From Meandrina meandrites (taxonomy: Eukaryota > Cnidaria > Anthozoa > Scleractinia > Meandrinidae): a stretch of DNA of 64,000 bases. The notes beneath the pieces were generated by a model that searched no databases, was not told the origin of the DNA, and saw nothing but the letters and a program-made list of their open reading frames with translations. The position numbers and the translations under genes were made by a program. Below are positions 34,101 to 47,900 of the stretch, piece by piece (within the stretch, counting starts at the first letter, position 1; each line of letters opens with the position of its first letter). The stretch is taken from assembly GCA_963693305.1 (NCBI GenBank), contig OY855903.1, positions 50,801,150 to 50,865,149 of the forward strand. The letters run 5' to 3'.

Positions 34101-37100
34101 TAACTTTTGCCTACTGAACATTATTACATGGCTCAACTGTACCATGTTCCATCGAGACAATTGGCTAAAAGCGACAGCACGCGTGTTTTAGGATACAGAC
34201 TTCAAGATAGCCGTCTTGTTCAATAGTCTTGTTTAGTAGTCATTGGCAGACAACAATAAAAACAAACAATGATGTTGAATTATAACTTTTTTTGAAAAAG
34301 TAAATATCAACCTCGTTCCCATTTCGTACCTGCAAGGTGTTCAAATATTTCGGCATTTTCTCGCTTTGTTTGATAAGTAAACTGATGTGTATACCAATTT
34401 TGCAGATAGTTTTAACACAAAAATTACCGGAGCCTTCTTTTAGGTTGTAATTTTGACAATTTTGGTTTTGGCTTTAAATATTTTGACCAAAGCAAAGTTA
34501 TTTGTGAAATAATGGATATCTTGCTGCGAAGGGCATTTAGAATAATGTTATACGCTAACCACATATTCATCAGTTCCAGCATTGTATTAAAAACAAATTC
34601 CCGCCGGGTAAACTAACAACGTTTACCTCTTTAAAAAATAGCTTGCTTTGCTCAGTAAAACAGGTTTTTCAGTTAAAGATTGTGGTACAAATGCTAATGT
34701 TAATCACACACTTTTCGTTTTTCATTTTTCGGCGGAAACCAAACAAAAATTAGTTATGACTCAGGAGTCGAAAAATTAAAATGTCTTTTCCTTCTCTGTG
34801 ATAAAATACGCATTAGCGAGATTAACCTGTGATCACGTTTTCCTTTTAATAGAGAGATAATAGAAAGTTTGTTTTGACTGAGTTTCTTAAAAAATAGATT
34901 AGCTGAAGGTAAAAAGTAGACTGGAAGGTTCACTGCCACCTTTAACCCGGAAGGAACTGACAGAAAAAGGCAGTCAGAATTATTCAGCAGATTTTTATCA
35001 TTGTTTAAGCTACTTGTCGATGTAAGTTCTTTTTTATAAGGTTTGTGTTTTGAGCTGGTTTTATCACCTGATCGTAGTCTGTTGTATTGTTAGGCCGATA
35101 TTAATTATTTTCCTTAGCTTTGACAAGGAAGCAATATTTTAAATTCACTTCTTCGAAATACAACCTAACATGCAATTACATACTCACTTATAATGTCAAG
35201 GAGAGTAAAGGGGCAATACACAGTTGATGAGAAAATTATCAACTATGAAATATTGCTTGATTTAACACAAAATGTATGTAATCAGTAATTTGTGTTTTGA
35301 TAAGCTTAAGTGATAATTCGAGGTGCTTTTCGCACATCGGTAAACTGAAAGATCACAACAGTTTCTAGAGTTTTTCGAATACCTTTTGGCACAAGACAAG
35401 GCCTTTAAGACAATAAACTCTGTAAACGTCCCAAGACCAAAGTGATAAAATAGGTAAATGGGAAACACGTTTTTTAAATTTCCTTGTTATTTTGTCCCGA
35501 AAGCCATATAACTTTATATTTCTTAATGCTATTGTATATTGTTTGTATAGTGTAATTAACTGAAATAGTATTTGTTTTATTTCACTCATACAAGTGATGT
35601 TTTAGTGAGTAAAACTTTACAGAAAGTGTGACAACGTATCAAGCTTTTGGATAGGATTGGGGAAATAAAAAAGAGGAGCAAAGAGCGGGGAAAAATTAAA
35701 TCTCCAAAACTCAAAGTATCGTACACCGGCGATATATCCTCGTCATCTGTTTGACAGTGTCACTCTAATATTGTTCCATCCTTAAAGCACCGAATATGTT
35801 TTGCTGGATTACTAACGGCTGAATAATCTCATCCTTTGGATAAATATATTCTTTCAGGTGGGAAAACATATATAAAAAAATAAAGATAGATTTTATCCTT
35901 ACTTCCTTTCTATACATTAAATCACACCCAGTGCCCTTCTGATCGGTAATATAAGTTAAGTCGACAATATATATATCACTCTCCAAAGTACAACAAGATT
36001 GATCAAGTAGTGAAATTCCTCTTTATGTAACTGACCAAAGTCTCAGAAGAAACATTGAACGAAATGTGCTACCACTGACAAGGAGAATTTACTTTTTAAT
36101 CTTCGCGATCAACTTTTAAGGACTAATATACTTAGTGCAGTGTTCACAAATCATTTTGGTTAGATAATGGATTAAAACACAGATATAACTGTTCTTATTG
36201 TAGGTGAGAAAAATCAATAACAACCAGTACAAATGGAAATAAGAAAAGGAAAATGCTTTTTTTTTCGTGTTTGTTGTACTTCGATTGTTTATCTTCGTGT
36301 GATATTTGTCACACACAAACATCACGTAAAGGGAGAAATTAACGGCTCAAGTCAACGTTTTAATAATTTTGTTTCAGCGTTTAAAGTTGCCGAAAGATGC
36401 TGTTATTTCCGATTATGGGCAAAAACGTGTCTACTTCATTTAAAAAAAAGGCACAAAGTATGCTTATACCACTGCACACATCTCCAAAACTAAACCGTAA
36501 CTGGATAAGGAAGTGGAATAAGACTGTTATTTGCGTCGCCAAGTCGACATTTAATAACCATGCGTGGTTGCCCGCAGATAAATAACATGAACGTCAGTCT
36601 CTGCCAAATATTTGAAGCACCCTGCTGGCACGCTATTAAAAATTAAGGAAAGTTCTTCTCTTTTTAATTTCAATTTGCTATCTACGTAGTTACAATGTTG
36701 TTTTTGTTTTAAAAATATTTCACCTCAACGTCAGCAGATGTATTTTTAAATTTTTAAATCACGGAAACATTCGACAAGGGGCAATTGACATTGTTTGAGA
36801 GACGCCCCACTCTCAACAAGTACTTTTCAGTTCAAGAGATCATCTTTGACAATCACAGTAATTGAGAAGTCGTTTGCTGGGAAATTACATTTTAACAAGG
36901 GGTGTCTCATTTCAGAAGTGAACGAGCAATTACTTTGTGAATAAACTGGGTAATTTCGTGATTTTCACATTCAATTAACTTCCAAATTAATAGGACCACT
37001 ACCCGCTGTGAAATGAAAGATGCAACAAAAGCAAAATTTCCCTACATTACGCAGGCTTTAAGGTAATTTTTGTGAGAAAGATTTGTGACATATTGAATTA

Positions 37101-37828
37101 AACTGTATTTAATTTAAGGACTGCACGTTTGACGGGTAATTCCTCTTTAGTTTAAAAAATTTATTAAAATCATGCAAAGAACTTCGGTGTAATGCCTGTT
37201 AGATCACTCCGAGAAATAACATTTAGCAACACTGTCATAAGAAAAGACCGTACGATAACTTCGCGTTTTATTTACAAATTGACTTATAATACAAGAGATA
37301 GATTTCCATCAGCTTGGGGAAGATAAAACATTTTTAAAGGAAGACACCCCATAGATGACAAACATACACGCTGAACGAAAACTCACGCACATCAGAAGTT
37401 TAGTCATGCGACAAAAATGCCACAAACACCTTTCAAATGTAAAATCACTGCTTTCTGTTCCGGCTTTAGTATGCCTCGCAGGCAGAGCTTCTAATTACCG
37501 GCTACATAATCAACACAGCTATCACATCGGAGGGATAGTTGATCTCTTGATTGTCGCTAGTAGTAATTAAAATTTACGATCGACTTTGTCATTCATAACT
37601 TTTCGTCCTAAAGACACATACAAAGACAATATTGTCGCGCAACGGAAGCCATGGGCGGAGATCGCATGATCATCGCGCCTTCCGATCACGATTATTGGAC
37701 CTCCCCTTCATTTGCATGAAAAGGGAAAAAAAAGGTCTGGAAAAGCTTTGAAACTTAATAATCATCAAGCAGGGTATGCTGATTTGCCGCTGGAAGGCTA
37801 TAATTATCGTATTTCCCAGCTGTGGGGG
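31145..37828. other. Long AT-rich intergenic region, one SINE, no gene recognised
   Basis: Lies between the start of the minus-strand PAN/fibrinogen-like gene and the plus-strand RPamide gene, so it is a divergent promoter region. Apart from the SINE at 33110-33298, I found no conserved coding motif, long repeat or RNA gene. Short frames are at chance level for about 65% A+T. Confidence 0.6.
33110..33298 (-). mobile_element. tRNA-derived SINE (degenerate head)
   Basis: On the minus strand, 33298-33226 resembles a tRNA promoter region: GGCCTGATAGTTAGGGCGCT (A-box-like), GGACTTGTTATCAAG, and CCCGGATTAAAATC at the B-box position. Non-tRNA body sequence follows (CCACCTGGTCAAACTCCCAC) down to about 33110. 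It is degenerate and not a functional tRNA gene. Confidence 0.5.
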
Positions 37829-37836
37829 TATTTAAG
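37710..37836 (+). promoter_or_regulatory. Promoter of the RPamide gene: octamer, E-box, TATA
   Basis: The TATA-like box TATTTAAG lies at 37829-37836, with transcription probably starting near 37858. An E-box CAGCTG (37817-37822) lies just upstream, and the octamer ATTTGCAT (37710-37717, reverse of ATGCAAAT) about 120 bp upstream. POU and bHLH factors act in cnidarian neurogenesis (established), so the sites are plausible; their use here is inference. Confidence 0.6.
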
Positions 37837-37857
37837 AGGCTGAACAGCAGTGTAGAG

Positions 37858-40800
37858 ATACCGTAGATTGTGTGTGAGGAAGGTAAACCAACGTCAACCG
37901 AAGGTAGGTAGAACTATTTTGTACAACCGTACTAATCGTCCAAGAATGAAGCAAAGTGAATTTCTCATTTCTTTTCTATATGCATTCTTTGGAGCGATTT
38001 CACTTTAGAGGCCGTAAATGTCTACTCCTTGCTTTTATAATCGGTGACATTAATATTTTTCTTGTCAAGTTGAAATTGTTTCACTGTGACCTTTGTCGGT
38101 CAAACTAAATCATTTAAAAATGAAACTTAAATTGTTGCCAGTCGATTTGAAGAGCAATGTATTGCCTTTTAAAGTTTTTTTCTGTAGTTTGTTTTACCTA
38201 AATATCAGCATCTAAACATTACATAGTTTCAAATTTCATATTTTAAGTTTCAAAATGAAGAAGAATTCTAAAAATTAAAATGATATGGCAGTTGAACCAA
38301 ATCATTTTGAAAATAAAACTTAAAGTGGTGTCAGTCGGATTTAAGAGAAGCTTATTACTTTTTAAACTTTGTTCCTGTCATTTGTTTTTGTTTTGTTCAA
38401 TATCAGCATACTGATCAACATATACTTTTCAAAATTCATGTTTTCCAAAATGAAGGAAACAAAGATATCTTGTCAAGTTGTGTTTTGACATAACCTTGCA
38501 GTTTTGATTAAGTCGATCCTCTTGTAAGAATAGCTTCAATACCATCCAAAACATTTAATTGAAAATTTGCGTCTTTGGGAGGCCTTTGTATAGATCTTTG
38601 ACCAGAAAACGGCCCTTCTTTGAGTTGAACTGTAAGAAAAAGCAAAACTTAAAAATAACTGGATAAATATTTGAGCAGGAAGTTATAACTCAAAGGGTAA
38701 TGAGAATGCCAACATGAAGGGACCGATGGAAATAAGGGCTTGCATAAGCCTATAAGTATATTTTCAGATACGGTTGTTTTGCAATAGATTAAAACGAAAA
38801 AAAATATTGCACTTTTATTGTGGATGAATCAGATGAGTCTAATATTACCTTTTTTCTGCCACTAAAGGATTTAAGAACGAGAAGAGACCGATTGAAATAA
38901 GTGCTTTTATAAATCTCCTGATTTTAAAAGGCGGCTTCTCTTTGAAATGGCAATTAATATTGGCATTCCTTTTGAAACGTACTCTCGGTGTAAAAGCGTA
39001 ATCATATGACAGGAACTATCATTTTACAAATTCCGTTTTGTCGCATACTTTTATGATGTTTTATATTAGATCAGAAGTCCATAACTAGAAGTCTACATCT
39101 GGTATTGGGGCGCGTGCTATGTCTTTCGCGTGTAGGCTATTTTTAGAAACTGATGTGTTCGCGAGAAAATGACGTGACCCACTATTTCGACACCATTGGA
39201 GTTCTAAGTTGCGGCCGAATATTTTGGAAAGTGGCAGGTGAAATAAATCAAATCACATCAAAACACTTGACAGGCCATTATCTTTAATTCTCACATTTCG
39301 ACAGAAGAAGTATCGTAAATAGTGATTTCAAACGTCTGTTCAGTGGCATTTGAAGGCGAGTGAAAAAGCAACCCGTCGCCAGGTTTCCGAAGACAAACTC
39401 ACAAGAAAAGCAGGTCGACTTTTTATAATTTACGAGAGAATTATGAACAGAAGTTCCCCAAACATTTAGTAGGAAAGTGTGTCTTTATTTTGTACAGCAT
39501 ATCCTCGTGTTAAAATACTGAACAACAAACACAACACGATAGCTGCTGCGAAGTGCCCGAGAAGCACAACTTGAATTAAACTTTTGAAGGCTGTGAATGA
39601 AATCATCATTGTTCGATGAATTAAACTCGTATTTCTATTCATATTAAAACAAGTACATTACCTTAGTTAGTCTTTTGTTGTCATGTCGTCCTTATAATTC
39701 CAAAAACATGCGAAACTCGCGGAACCTGTCGTTTTCTCTGACTGTTGTTCTCAAACGAATCAAACTTCATTCTGTTCATTCCGCTCTCGATTTTGAGCGC
39801 TTCAGGGACGACGGTTTTGCTTTTCAAAATAGCAACGAGCCTGTGCCAAAATGTACTTGCTCTCTTAATGCCTGTCTTCATCTTGAGAGTACCATTAATC
39901 TTTAGTGTCTTCGCATTTTGAATTTGACTCGGAATTAGTCTCTCTTGCTCGCTTCCATTTCGTATTCTGACTCCAAAACACTGAGGTCCTCTCGCTTATT
40001 TGGATGCTCCGAATTTTACAACTTCGATGCTATCATCATCGATGAAAGATGGCCTGATGATTCTTGTCCGGACGATTTAATCCTCACAAAACGGAAATTA
40101 TGATGACCAACAAAGAGTAATTTCGTAATGCCGTTCACTCGTCCTCTGCAGTTCCTGCAGTTCTGCTTTTCTTCAAAAATTTGTTCAACCAATCAAAGGC
40201 GCGAAGTGAAAAATACTTCAACGTGATTGGCTACTTGTTCGCGGCAAAGCTGTTCTAAAAATAGCCTACACGCGAAAGACATATCTCAAGGCCTATTACC
40301 AGAGATGTAGACTTCTAGTTATGGACTTCTGATTAGATCCAGATCTGCATCAATGAAATCAGTCCTTTTTTTAGTCAGAACGATGTAGCACCATGACTTG
40401 CAGTTATTTGCACCGGTGGTCAAATATTGATAACCAGTATACTTTGATAAAATGGTTTAAGACTCAAATTTCTTTCCATTAGCCCATAAATGGGTAATTA
40501 TAATTTTCCTATATTCTTGGAATGTGTTCCTGCTTATTTGATCTTTTAGATACCACAAAGCCTAAACCACAAAGCCTAAAAAATCACTTGCGATTTGGGT
40601 CTTTTATCAGGTCAATATTCGCTTTTGTTCATTAGAGATTTTTCTTAATGTTGCTGTTCAGATACGGTTGTTATGCAACGGTATAAAATATTATACTTTG
40701 TTTGTGGAAGAATCAGTCTGATATAAGATTTTTCCTGCCACTAAAGTTTTTAAAACTTCTATCTATAAGAAACGTTTTTCACGCGCAAATAATCGTGCAA

Positions 40801-43800
40801 TACCGCCATATATCTCATGATCGTAGTGTATGCATTGCTTATCAGTGAAATGTTATTTAATTTTTTCTGCCTGTTTGTTTTGTTTAATTGCTTTGTCCTT
40901 TCACAAGCTCAGTAGTTTTATTTCCTTTTCCTTTAGCAGAAGTTCCATCAGGTAGACAAAGAAACTTGCGTAAATTGAATTGAATTTTCTTCAGTGAAAA
41001 AACTGAATTACTTTGAAAACAACAATTATGATCAACATATCAATTATAGTTATATTCGTCGTACATTATTAATGTTGATTCCACTATCTCAGCTTTTTAA
41101 CGTTATTAGTGAGACGACAAACATTTCAATTATAAAATTGATTTCCATATAGTTTCAATAGCATTAACACTTCAAACGTAATGCACTTTACACTGAGAAT
41201 AGCCTTTCATATTTTCAGAAAAAGTACATTCTTCGGAACGAAGTTTGTTGACTTTTTTTGTTTGATTTTATCTTCTTTTTTGCATTGCTAATTCAATTTC
41301 GTGTTACAATCCGCGGTCTATGATCAACCCAGCTGAGCTGATATGTTTTTTGTTGTGCTTTGTTTGTTGATCAGTGGGTGGGTTGCCAACTAGGTTGCTA
41401 TAAGACTTAACAACAGCGTCAAATATGATATCGTGTTTTCCTGAATTGAATTGGAAGAATTGGAAGTAATTTGGTAAATCTAAACCTGAATTAAAGCCAA
41501 TAAAAGAAATAACTTTTTGAAATCTATGGGGCCCGTAATGTCATTTTGCCAAACATAAACCTTGTCATATTTTAATTTCTGAAAATCGACATCTTTTAAA
41601 AGTCATTAACTATGGTGAAACTTTGCACTAACGTTCATCAATATTTTAAACTGATAATCTTGTTAACTTTTTTTAAATTTACGTCAACATATTCTAGCTG
41701 TTTATACGAAAATGTATGAGCTGTACGTTTATCTTAAAGTTTTTCGTATTTTTTTTTCAGGCACAACTCCCGTCTTCATCATGCATGGCTACATAGTTAT
41801 CGTCATTCTCGGATTCTTAGTAATTTTTACGGACGCTGGTGAGTTTAAAGTAAACATCAAAGGGACATATAAACATAGGCGTTCGAGGCGGGGGGGGGGG
41901 AGGGGGGGCAAGGGGGGCTGCAGCTCCCCCCCCCCTCCCGCTCAGTAGATTTTTTGGGCAAAATGCTTGGAATTCGGGCAATAAACATAAAGAAAAAATA
42001 GAAAAAAAGCCGAATAGTTTAGTCAACATTACGTTCAAAAGGAATTACATCAACAGGAAAAGTATTGGAAATATACCGAACTTTGTGGTTCAAAAGTCCA
42101 AATTTCTCATTCATCTGCTTTCGTTTCCTCTCGCAAATTGCTATTATCATGTAAATTCTGTCTGACCCCTCAGTTTGATTCAGTTGCAATCAGCTTTTCC
42201 ATAGCTTGAGCGTTTGCGCACGGTGGATTTAGCGCAAGACCTTGAAACAAAGCTGTTATAAACGTAATGATCCTAATGCTTTTGACTCAGATTTTTAGTT
42301 CTCGGGGTTAGCTTAAGACTTTCAACGAAACGTTTTAAAACCCATTCATCTCTGAATGTTTTACACGCGTTTCTATTACATTCATATGGGGGAAAACAAT
42401 GTAAATGGCTCCCAAAAATTAACTTAATGTTTGCTGAAGTAGAGTGAATAAATAAAATATTTCCGAAAAAGGATTGAGTGCATTGACACGCACGACGCCA
42501 CGAAATTAATTAAAGAACTTAAAGCAAGCAGCGAAGTTTGTACAAAACTATTTCAATGCACGTTTTATTGTATATTTTAAGTGCCTCTTTTTTTCGGCTT
42601 TCAACCCCTGCCATTTTTTTTCGGGCAAAAAGGTCTCTCCCCCCAGGACCAAAGGTGCCCGTACGCCTATGCATATAAACGGATGTACTAATAGAGGAAG
42701 AAGGCCATAAAAGTATTACGTTTTTGGTTGACTGGTAAACCCACTTAAAGGGACACTGTCACGGACTTTTTTTGTTTTTAGTAGAACGGCACCAAAATTA
42801 CGACTACGTACTTTCAACCACATAGGAAATGCCCCAAGAACGTAAAGGGAAGGATATCTAGCAAATAGTTTAAAGAAGAAGGTAACCGTAAATTGTTTTC
42901 GTCAATTTTTCCAAACCACAAGGACAGAACTTGAAAAAGTCAGGCTGACTTTTTCAAGTTGAGATCAAAAGTTCCTGATAATATCACAGAGATGTCACTC
43001 TATATTTAACTTCAGTACACTGGTATAGTAATTTTACAAAAACATGACCACTGTTAATAGGTTTCCAATGGTGTAAACATGTTTTTGGGCTGTTGAATTT
43101 TTGAAGTTATGCTCGTGACAGTGCCCCTTTAAAAGCCTCGATTGACAGTTCACTACAAAAACGAAGCTAACAAAATACCTTTCTTCTTTAAGTAGGATGT
43201 ATAGTTTTTGACATATAGCTGTCATTTACTTCAGTTCATTTAAGACAGTGTTGATCAATAAACTCGAGGTTGAATGGATACCAGCTTAGTGTGGATTATA
43301 CTGCAGGTCCACTGCAGAGAGGATGTAGTAAGAGTTACTTTTATTTCATTTGATTGCAGCTTCTACAAAACGGGATCCACAAAATCAATGGCGGCCTGGT
43401 AAAAAAGGTCAGAAAATTCAATTATAAACCAGCTATGTTTGTATTTTAAGACATTTTTCTGAAGAACAAAATTACTTTTGATAAGTGAAATGGTGACTTG
43501 GATAAAGTGAAATAAATGGAGAAGTGTTCTGAAGTCCAATACTCGGAAATAAGATTTTCCGAGTTCCTCAACGGGAGTCGAACCCATGACCTTCCAGAAT
43601 ATTGGTTGGACGCTGAAATTACTATTAAAATGAAGGTAGAAAAAGACCACACTGATGAAGATTAAGAAATAGATTTCGAACGGCAAACTTGATAGGATTG
43701 GCCTCTTATTTCAAGATACGTCTTCTGTGATGTTCTCCTTTAATGTTAGGTACTGTGGTCCACAACAAAACATTTTTGACCTAACATTTTTGATTTTGTG

Positions 43801-44843
43801 TTGTTCACAACACAGTGACGCCACGGCATCGACAAACTATAATCCTAGCATTACGCGGGACGTTTGTAACATTTAGCTACGTTACATAACATAGCTCCCA
43901 TAAGTCTCCTGTGGCTCAGTTCCTCCCGAGTGTCCTACTGGTCAGCGGAAGGTCATAGCATTGATACATGTTGGAAGCTGAACTCGTATGTCCAAGTGAC
44001 TAGTGACTCTATAAAAAATAACTCATGTAAACACTAAGGATGGCTGCCTAGTTTCTCATTAGCCAATGGTGGTTTTTTCGGGCAGCCACGTACTCATCTG
44101 ATTTTAATCCGTTAATCTTCCTAGTTTTGTTAATTTAATTTAATTTAATTTAATTTAGGGTACAAATAAAGCTGTTGTTGTTGTTGTTGTTGTTGTTGTC
44201 ACTTAATTGGTGTAAGACAATATTCGATAATAAACCATTCACGTGTGTTTGTTTTAACTTCCTTACAGATGACACAAATTTGTTCGAAAGTCGACTTGAG
44301 GGTACTGCAATTTTCATTTGCATAATTGTTTAGATTTTTTGTTTGAGGTTATGCATGATATCCAGTCTCCACCGTTCTGCAAACGTCTGACTTCTTACTA
44401 TAAAAATGGGCTAATTTGAGAGAATACGAACTTACAATCGCTTGTTCAAAGCGATTGTGTATCCAAGCAATTTACCCTGACTTGCATTAATTTTTTAGTG
44501 GGATAAGGAAGTTTTTTTTCTGGGTGGGAGTTAATGTCACATTTTAAGGTATTGCCGTAAATCGTAGGTGGTTTCGAAAAAAGCATTTTAGCAAAGGCTA
44601 ATTGACGCAAATATATCATGCTACCATTGTTTCTGTGCATGTTCACTAACTTATTAGAATATATGTTAAGGCAGGATTTTTTATGAAGTATCGGATACAT
44701 TTTTTCGCGTATTCTTTTATGCAGATGATTCAGACTACAACTTAATTCCAAGCGATGTAAACGAGTGGTATGTTATTAAACATTTTATAACACAATTTCT
44801 CTTTTTTTTAGCTGCTGTACTCAGTTCAACTATTCGTATTAAG

Positions 44844-44904
<61 letters not shown>

Positions 44905-47900
44905 TTAATAACTTTATTTAAGTGTCAGGGTAAGTATTTAGCTTACAGAAGCTAATTGGGGACACTACTATGTAACAATATATTGAGATATATTACGAAA
45001 CTAAAACATGGAAACAACGCCTGGTTCGTTTCGCGCTATATAAGTTAAGCTTTTGTTTGAAGTAACGCGTGACCTGACAGGATTTTCACAAAAAGTTCAT
45101 GTTTTGCCACATCTTTACGATCAGTGTTATGGAAAATTTAGCAATCAAGTTATTACTGATAAGTGAATTAATAAAAAACTGTAACATAACGTAAAGCTAT
45201 GATTTGTTTTTCAGGAATCTAGATGACGCTACTTCCCAGATCTTAGGTAAGTGACGTTTCCACTTTTCCAACAAAAACATTTAATGTTGAGCCATTATAA
45301 AAACACATTCTAAATTATACACATATTCCTATGAGAATCAAAATTGTTAGCTCGCAAAATTAACATCTCAAATTAAAATCCACGTATTTTTAGGAAACTC
45401 AGACAAGAATTTGAACTTCCTACAATTTTTACTCGAGGCACGGGTCATTTTCAGTTGTTAATTTATTAAATTAATTAGCACCGCACTGTACTAATTTCTT
45501 TATAAGATAATTGTTTACATCTATCTGTCTGTCTGACTGTCTATCTTTCTCTCTGTCAGATTCGTTGCAATATCTTAGTTACTGATTAAAATTCTGTTGA
45601 AAGTTCTCTTCAAACATTTAATTTAAATACCTGCACGTGCTCTTCGAGTTATTGATGTATTTAGCACAGTGTAGGGTTGTTATTGTCACTAAATATTCGT
45701 TTTATCCTTTTCTTTGCAGGCGATCAGATAGAAAATTATAAGAGTCCGCCACTGACTACTGGGAATTTCCCAAGGCCAGGACGAAAAAGGTACTGAATTT
45801 ACTGACCACATGAAAAGGATTTATATACAGTACCCATGGTATCTAAATCTTTTTAGCACTTTTTTAAGCTGAAAAGAACTTGAATTATCGATCTGACATG
45901 TTACCGCAAATTTCGCAAAGTAGTCACTACCATTGAAAAAATAACCGTTTTATGACGGTTGAGAAACGCTTTCATCCGGAGGTCTCCAATTTCAAAATGC
46001 TTTATTCCTAAAACAATGGAAGGAATCAATACCAAAATTCGAAATCAATCAATAGCAAATGAATTAACAATGTCTTAGCTTGTGGTGAGTTACTCGTACA
46101 CAGTTTGAAATCGGCTATCTAAACTAGAATGACTTGATCAAGCTATAGAGACATTTATTTGCTTTCCTTGTATTTCACACAGGTCGAACCCAGCTGTGTT
46201 TGATTACAACAAATATCCAGCAGGTAAACTTTGCATTCTTGAACTATACCGGCTATGAGGCGGTGGCGTTCTCTCAAAACTCCGGCGTGCTTTTTGGCAA
46301 ATTTCTAAATATTGTTATGGTTCTCGTCCCATGCAATTGGTAGTGATTTGTCTGACTTAGTCAGCTGACCGACAATCGACCGCCCGTCTGATCGGCCTTG
46401 CCGCTCACTGTCAGCTGGGTGTCTGTCTCTCTGTCTGACTGAGTTTGAGCACGGACAGACTTAGCAACAAAATGACGGACAAATCAAACGAACAAATCAA
46501 TGGTCTGTTATTCTACACTAGCAAGAAATAGATAGAGATGACTAAGCATGTCAAGCTTGTTGGAATATCAAAAGTGCAACAAAGAAGTCCCTTGTCTGCA
46601 TGCTTTTCTTTCGATTCATGATCGTACCCAAATTAGCAATTAGCCAATCAGAAGCCTTGTCCACTGTACTAATTTCCTGATTTTTAAGTCACTGACCTGA
46701 CTGATATCGCCGGATTCCTTGGCCGAATTTTGGTACTGTAAAGGGGGAACTATCACGCTGATTTCGATGCATTTGTGGTCATAACGGAGCAAAAATTAAG
46801 ATTTAGTAGCTTCGCTCGTTTAAGAAATCCGTCTAGAACACCAAGTTGAAGATATTCAGTGAATTTCTCAAGGGAGGGCGAAGTGTAATTAGATTTAAGC
46901 GATTTTATCTAAGACACATTTGCAGAGTTTGAAAAAAAGTCTGCCCGACTTTTACAGTTGCGATCAAGATGCAAGATGTCATGCCCGTATAACTCATTTA
47001 TGATACCTTTTTTCTTACTTCAGTGGACCAAATATATATTGTAAAAAAGCCAGACCTTCATTTTAGGTTTCCATTAAAGTAAATATGTCTTTTGCCTCTG
47101 ACTTCAGATATGTCCAGGATTGAAAGCTAATGAGATGCACGTTCCTTATGATAGGCATCACAAAGTGTCCTCACTAATAAAAGTTCACCAAAACACATAT
47201 AATTTTAATAATAATAATAATAATTACGGTATTTATATAGCGCATTTCCATACAGGATATGCTCAATGCGCTTTACAACACTTTGCGGGGGACTTAGACA
47301 GACTGCAATTAAGCAGTTTACAACGAATGAGGATTTTTTGCAGATGCCCCCAATGTAATGTCAGAACAAGACCAGACCACAACACCGGGAACTCCATGCC
47401 CTACTCTTTGCGATAAGTGTGTGGGTTCTTTAACGTCCCCTGCAAATATAAAGTAATATGGAAATGTCAAATAACCCAGTCAAACATGAAGTACTTATTA
47501 AACAATACTTGCGTTCAATCCTGGACATAAGTGGTATATCCAGTCAAATTTAATCTCGTTATGGGTATTTTGGATTCACTTCACCTCGCCTAAATGCGAG
47601 CCTTTTCTCGACCAAACCTGCCTGATATTAATACCGCCGAAGCGTGCAACATGGGTACGTTTGGATACAATAGCAGCTATGTATTAAGGTCATTTTTGTC
47701 AAGGGAACATTTTTTTATCGTGTTAGTCAAAATAAAACCATTTGAATCATAGTTTCTTGTTATTCAATATATCAAATATCAATGTCGTTGATTTTAGCCG
47801 ATGTGCAAAGCCAAGCAACAGGTAATGAATTCCCCCCTACATTTGTCCGACCTGGAAGGAAAAGGTGCGTTAAATTCATTACTTTTTGTTGTTCTTGATT

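Noticed and set aside
43574..43584. A tRNA gene from the exact B box
   Set aside because: There is no A box at the right distance and no cloverleaf; it is a SINE remnant.
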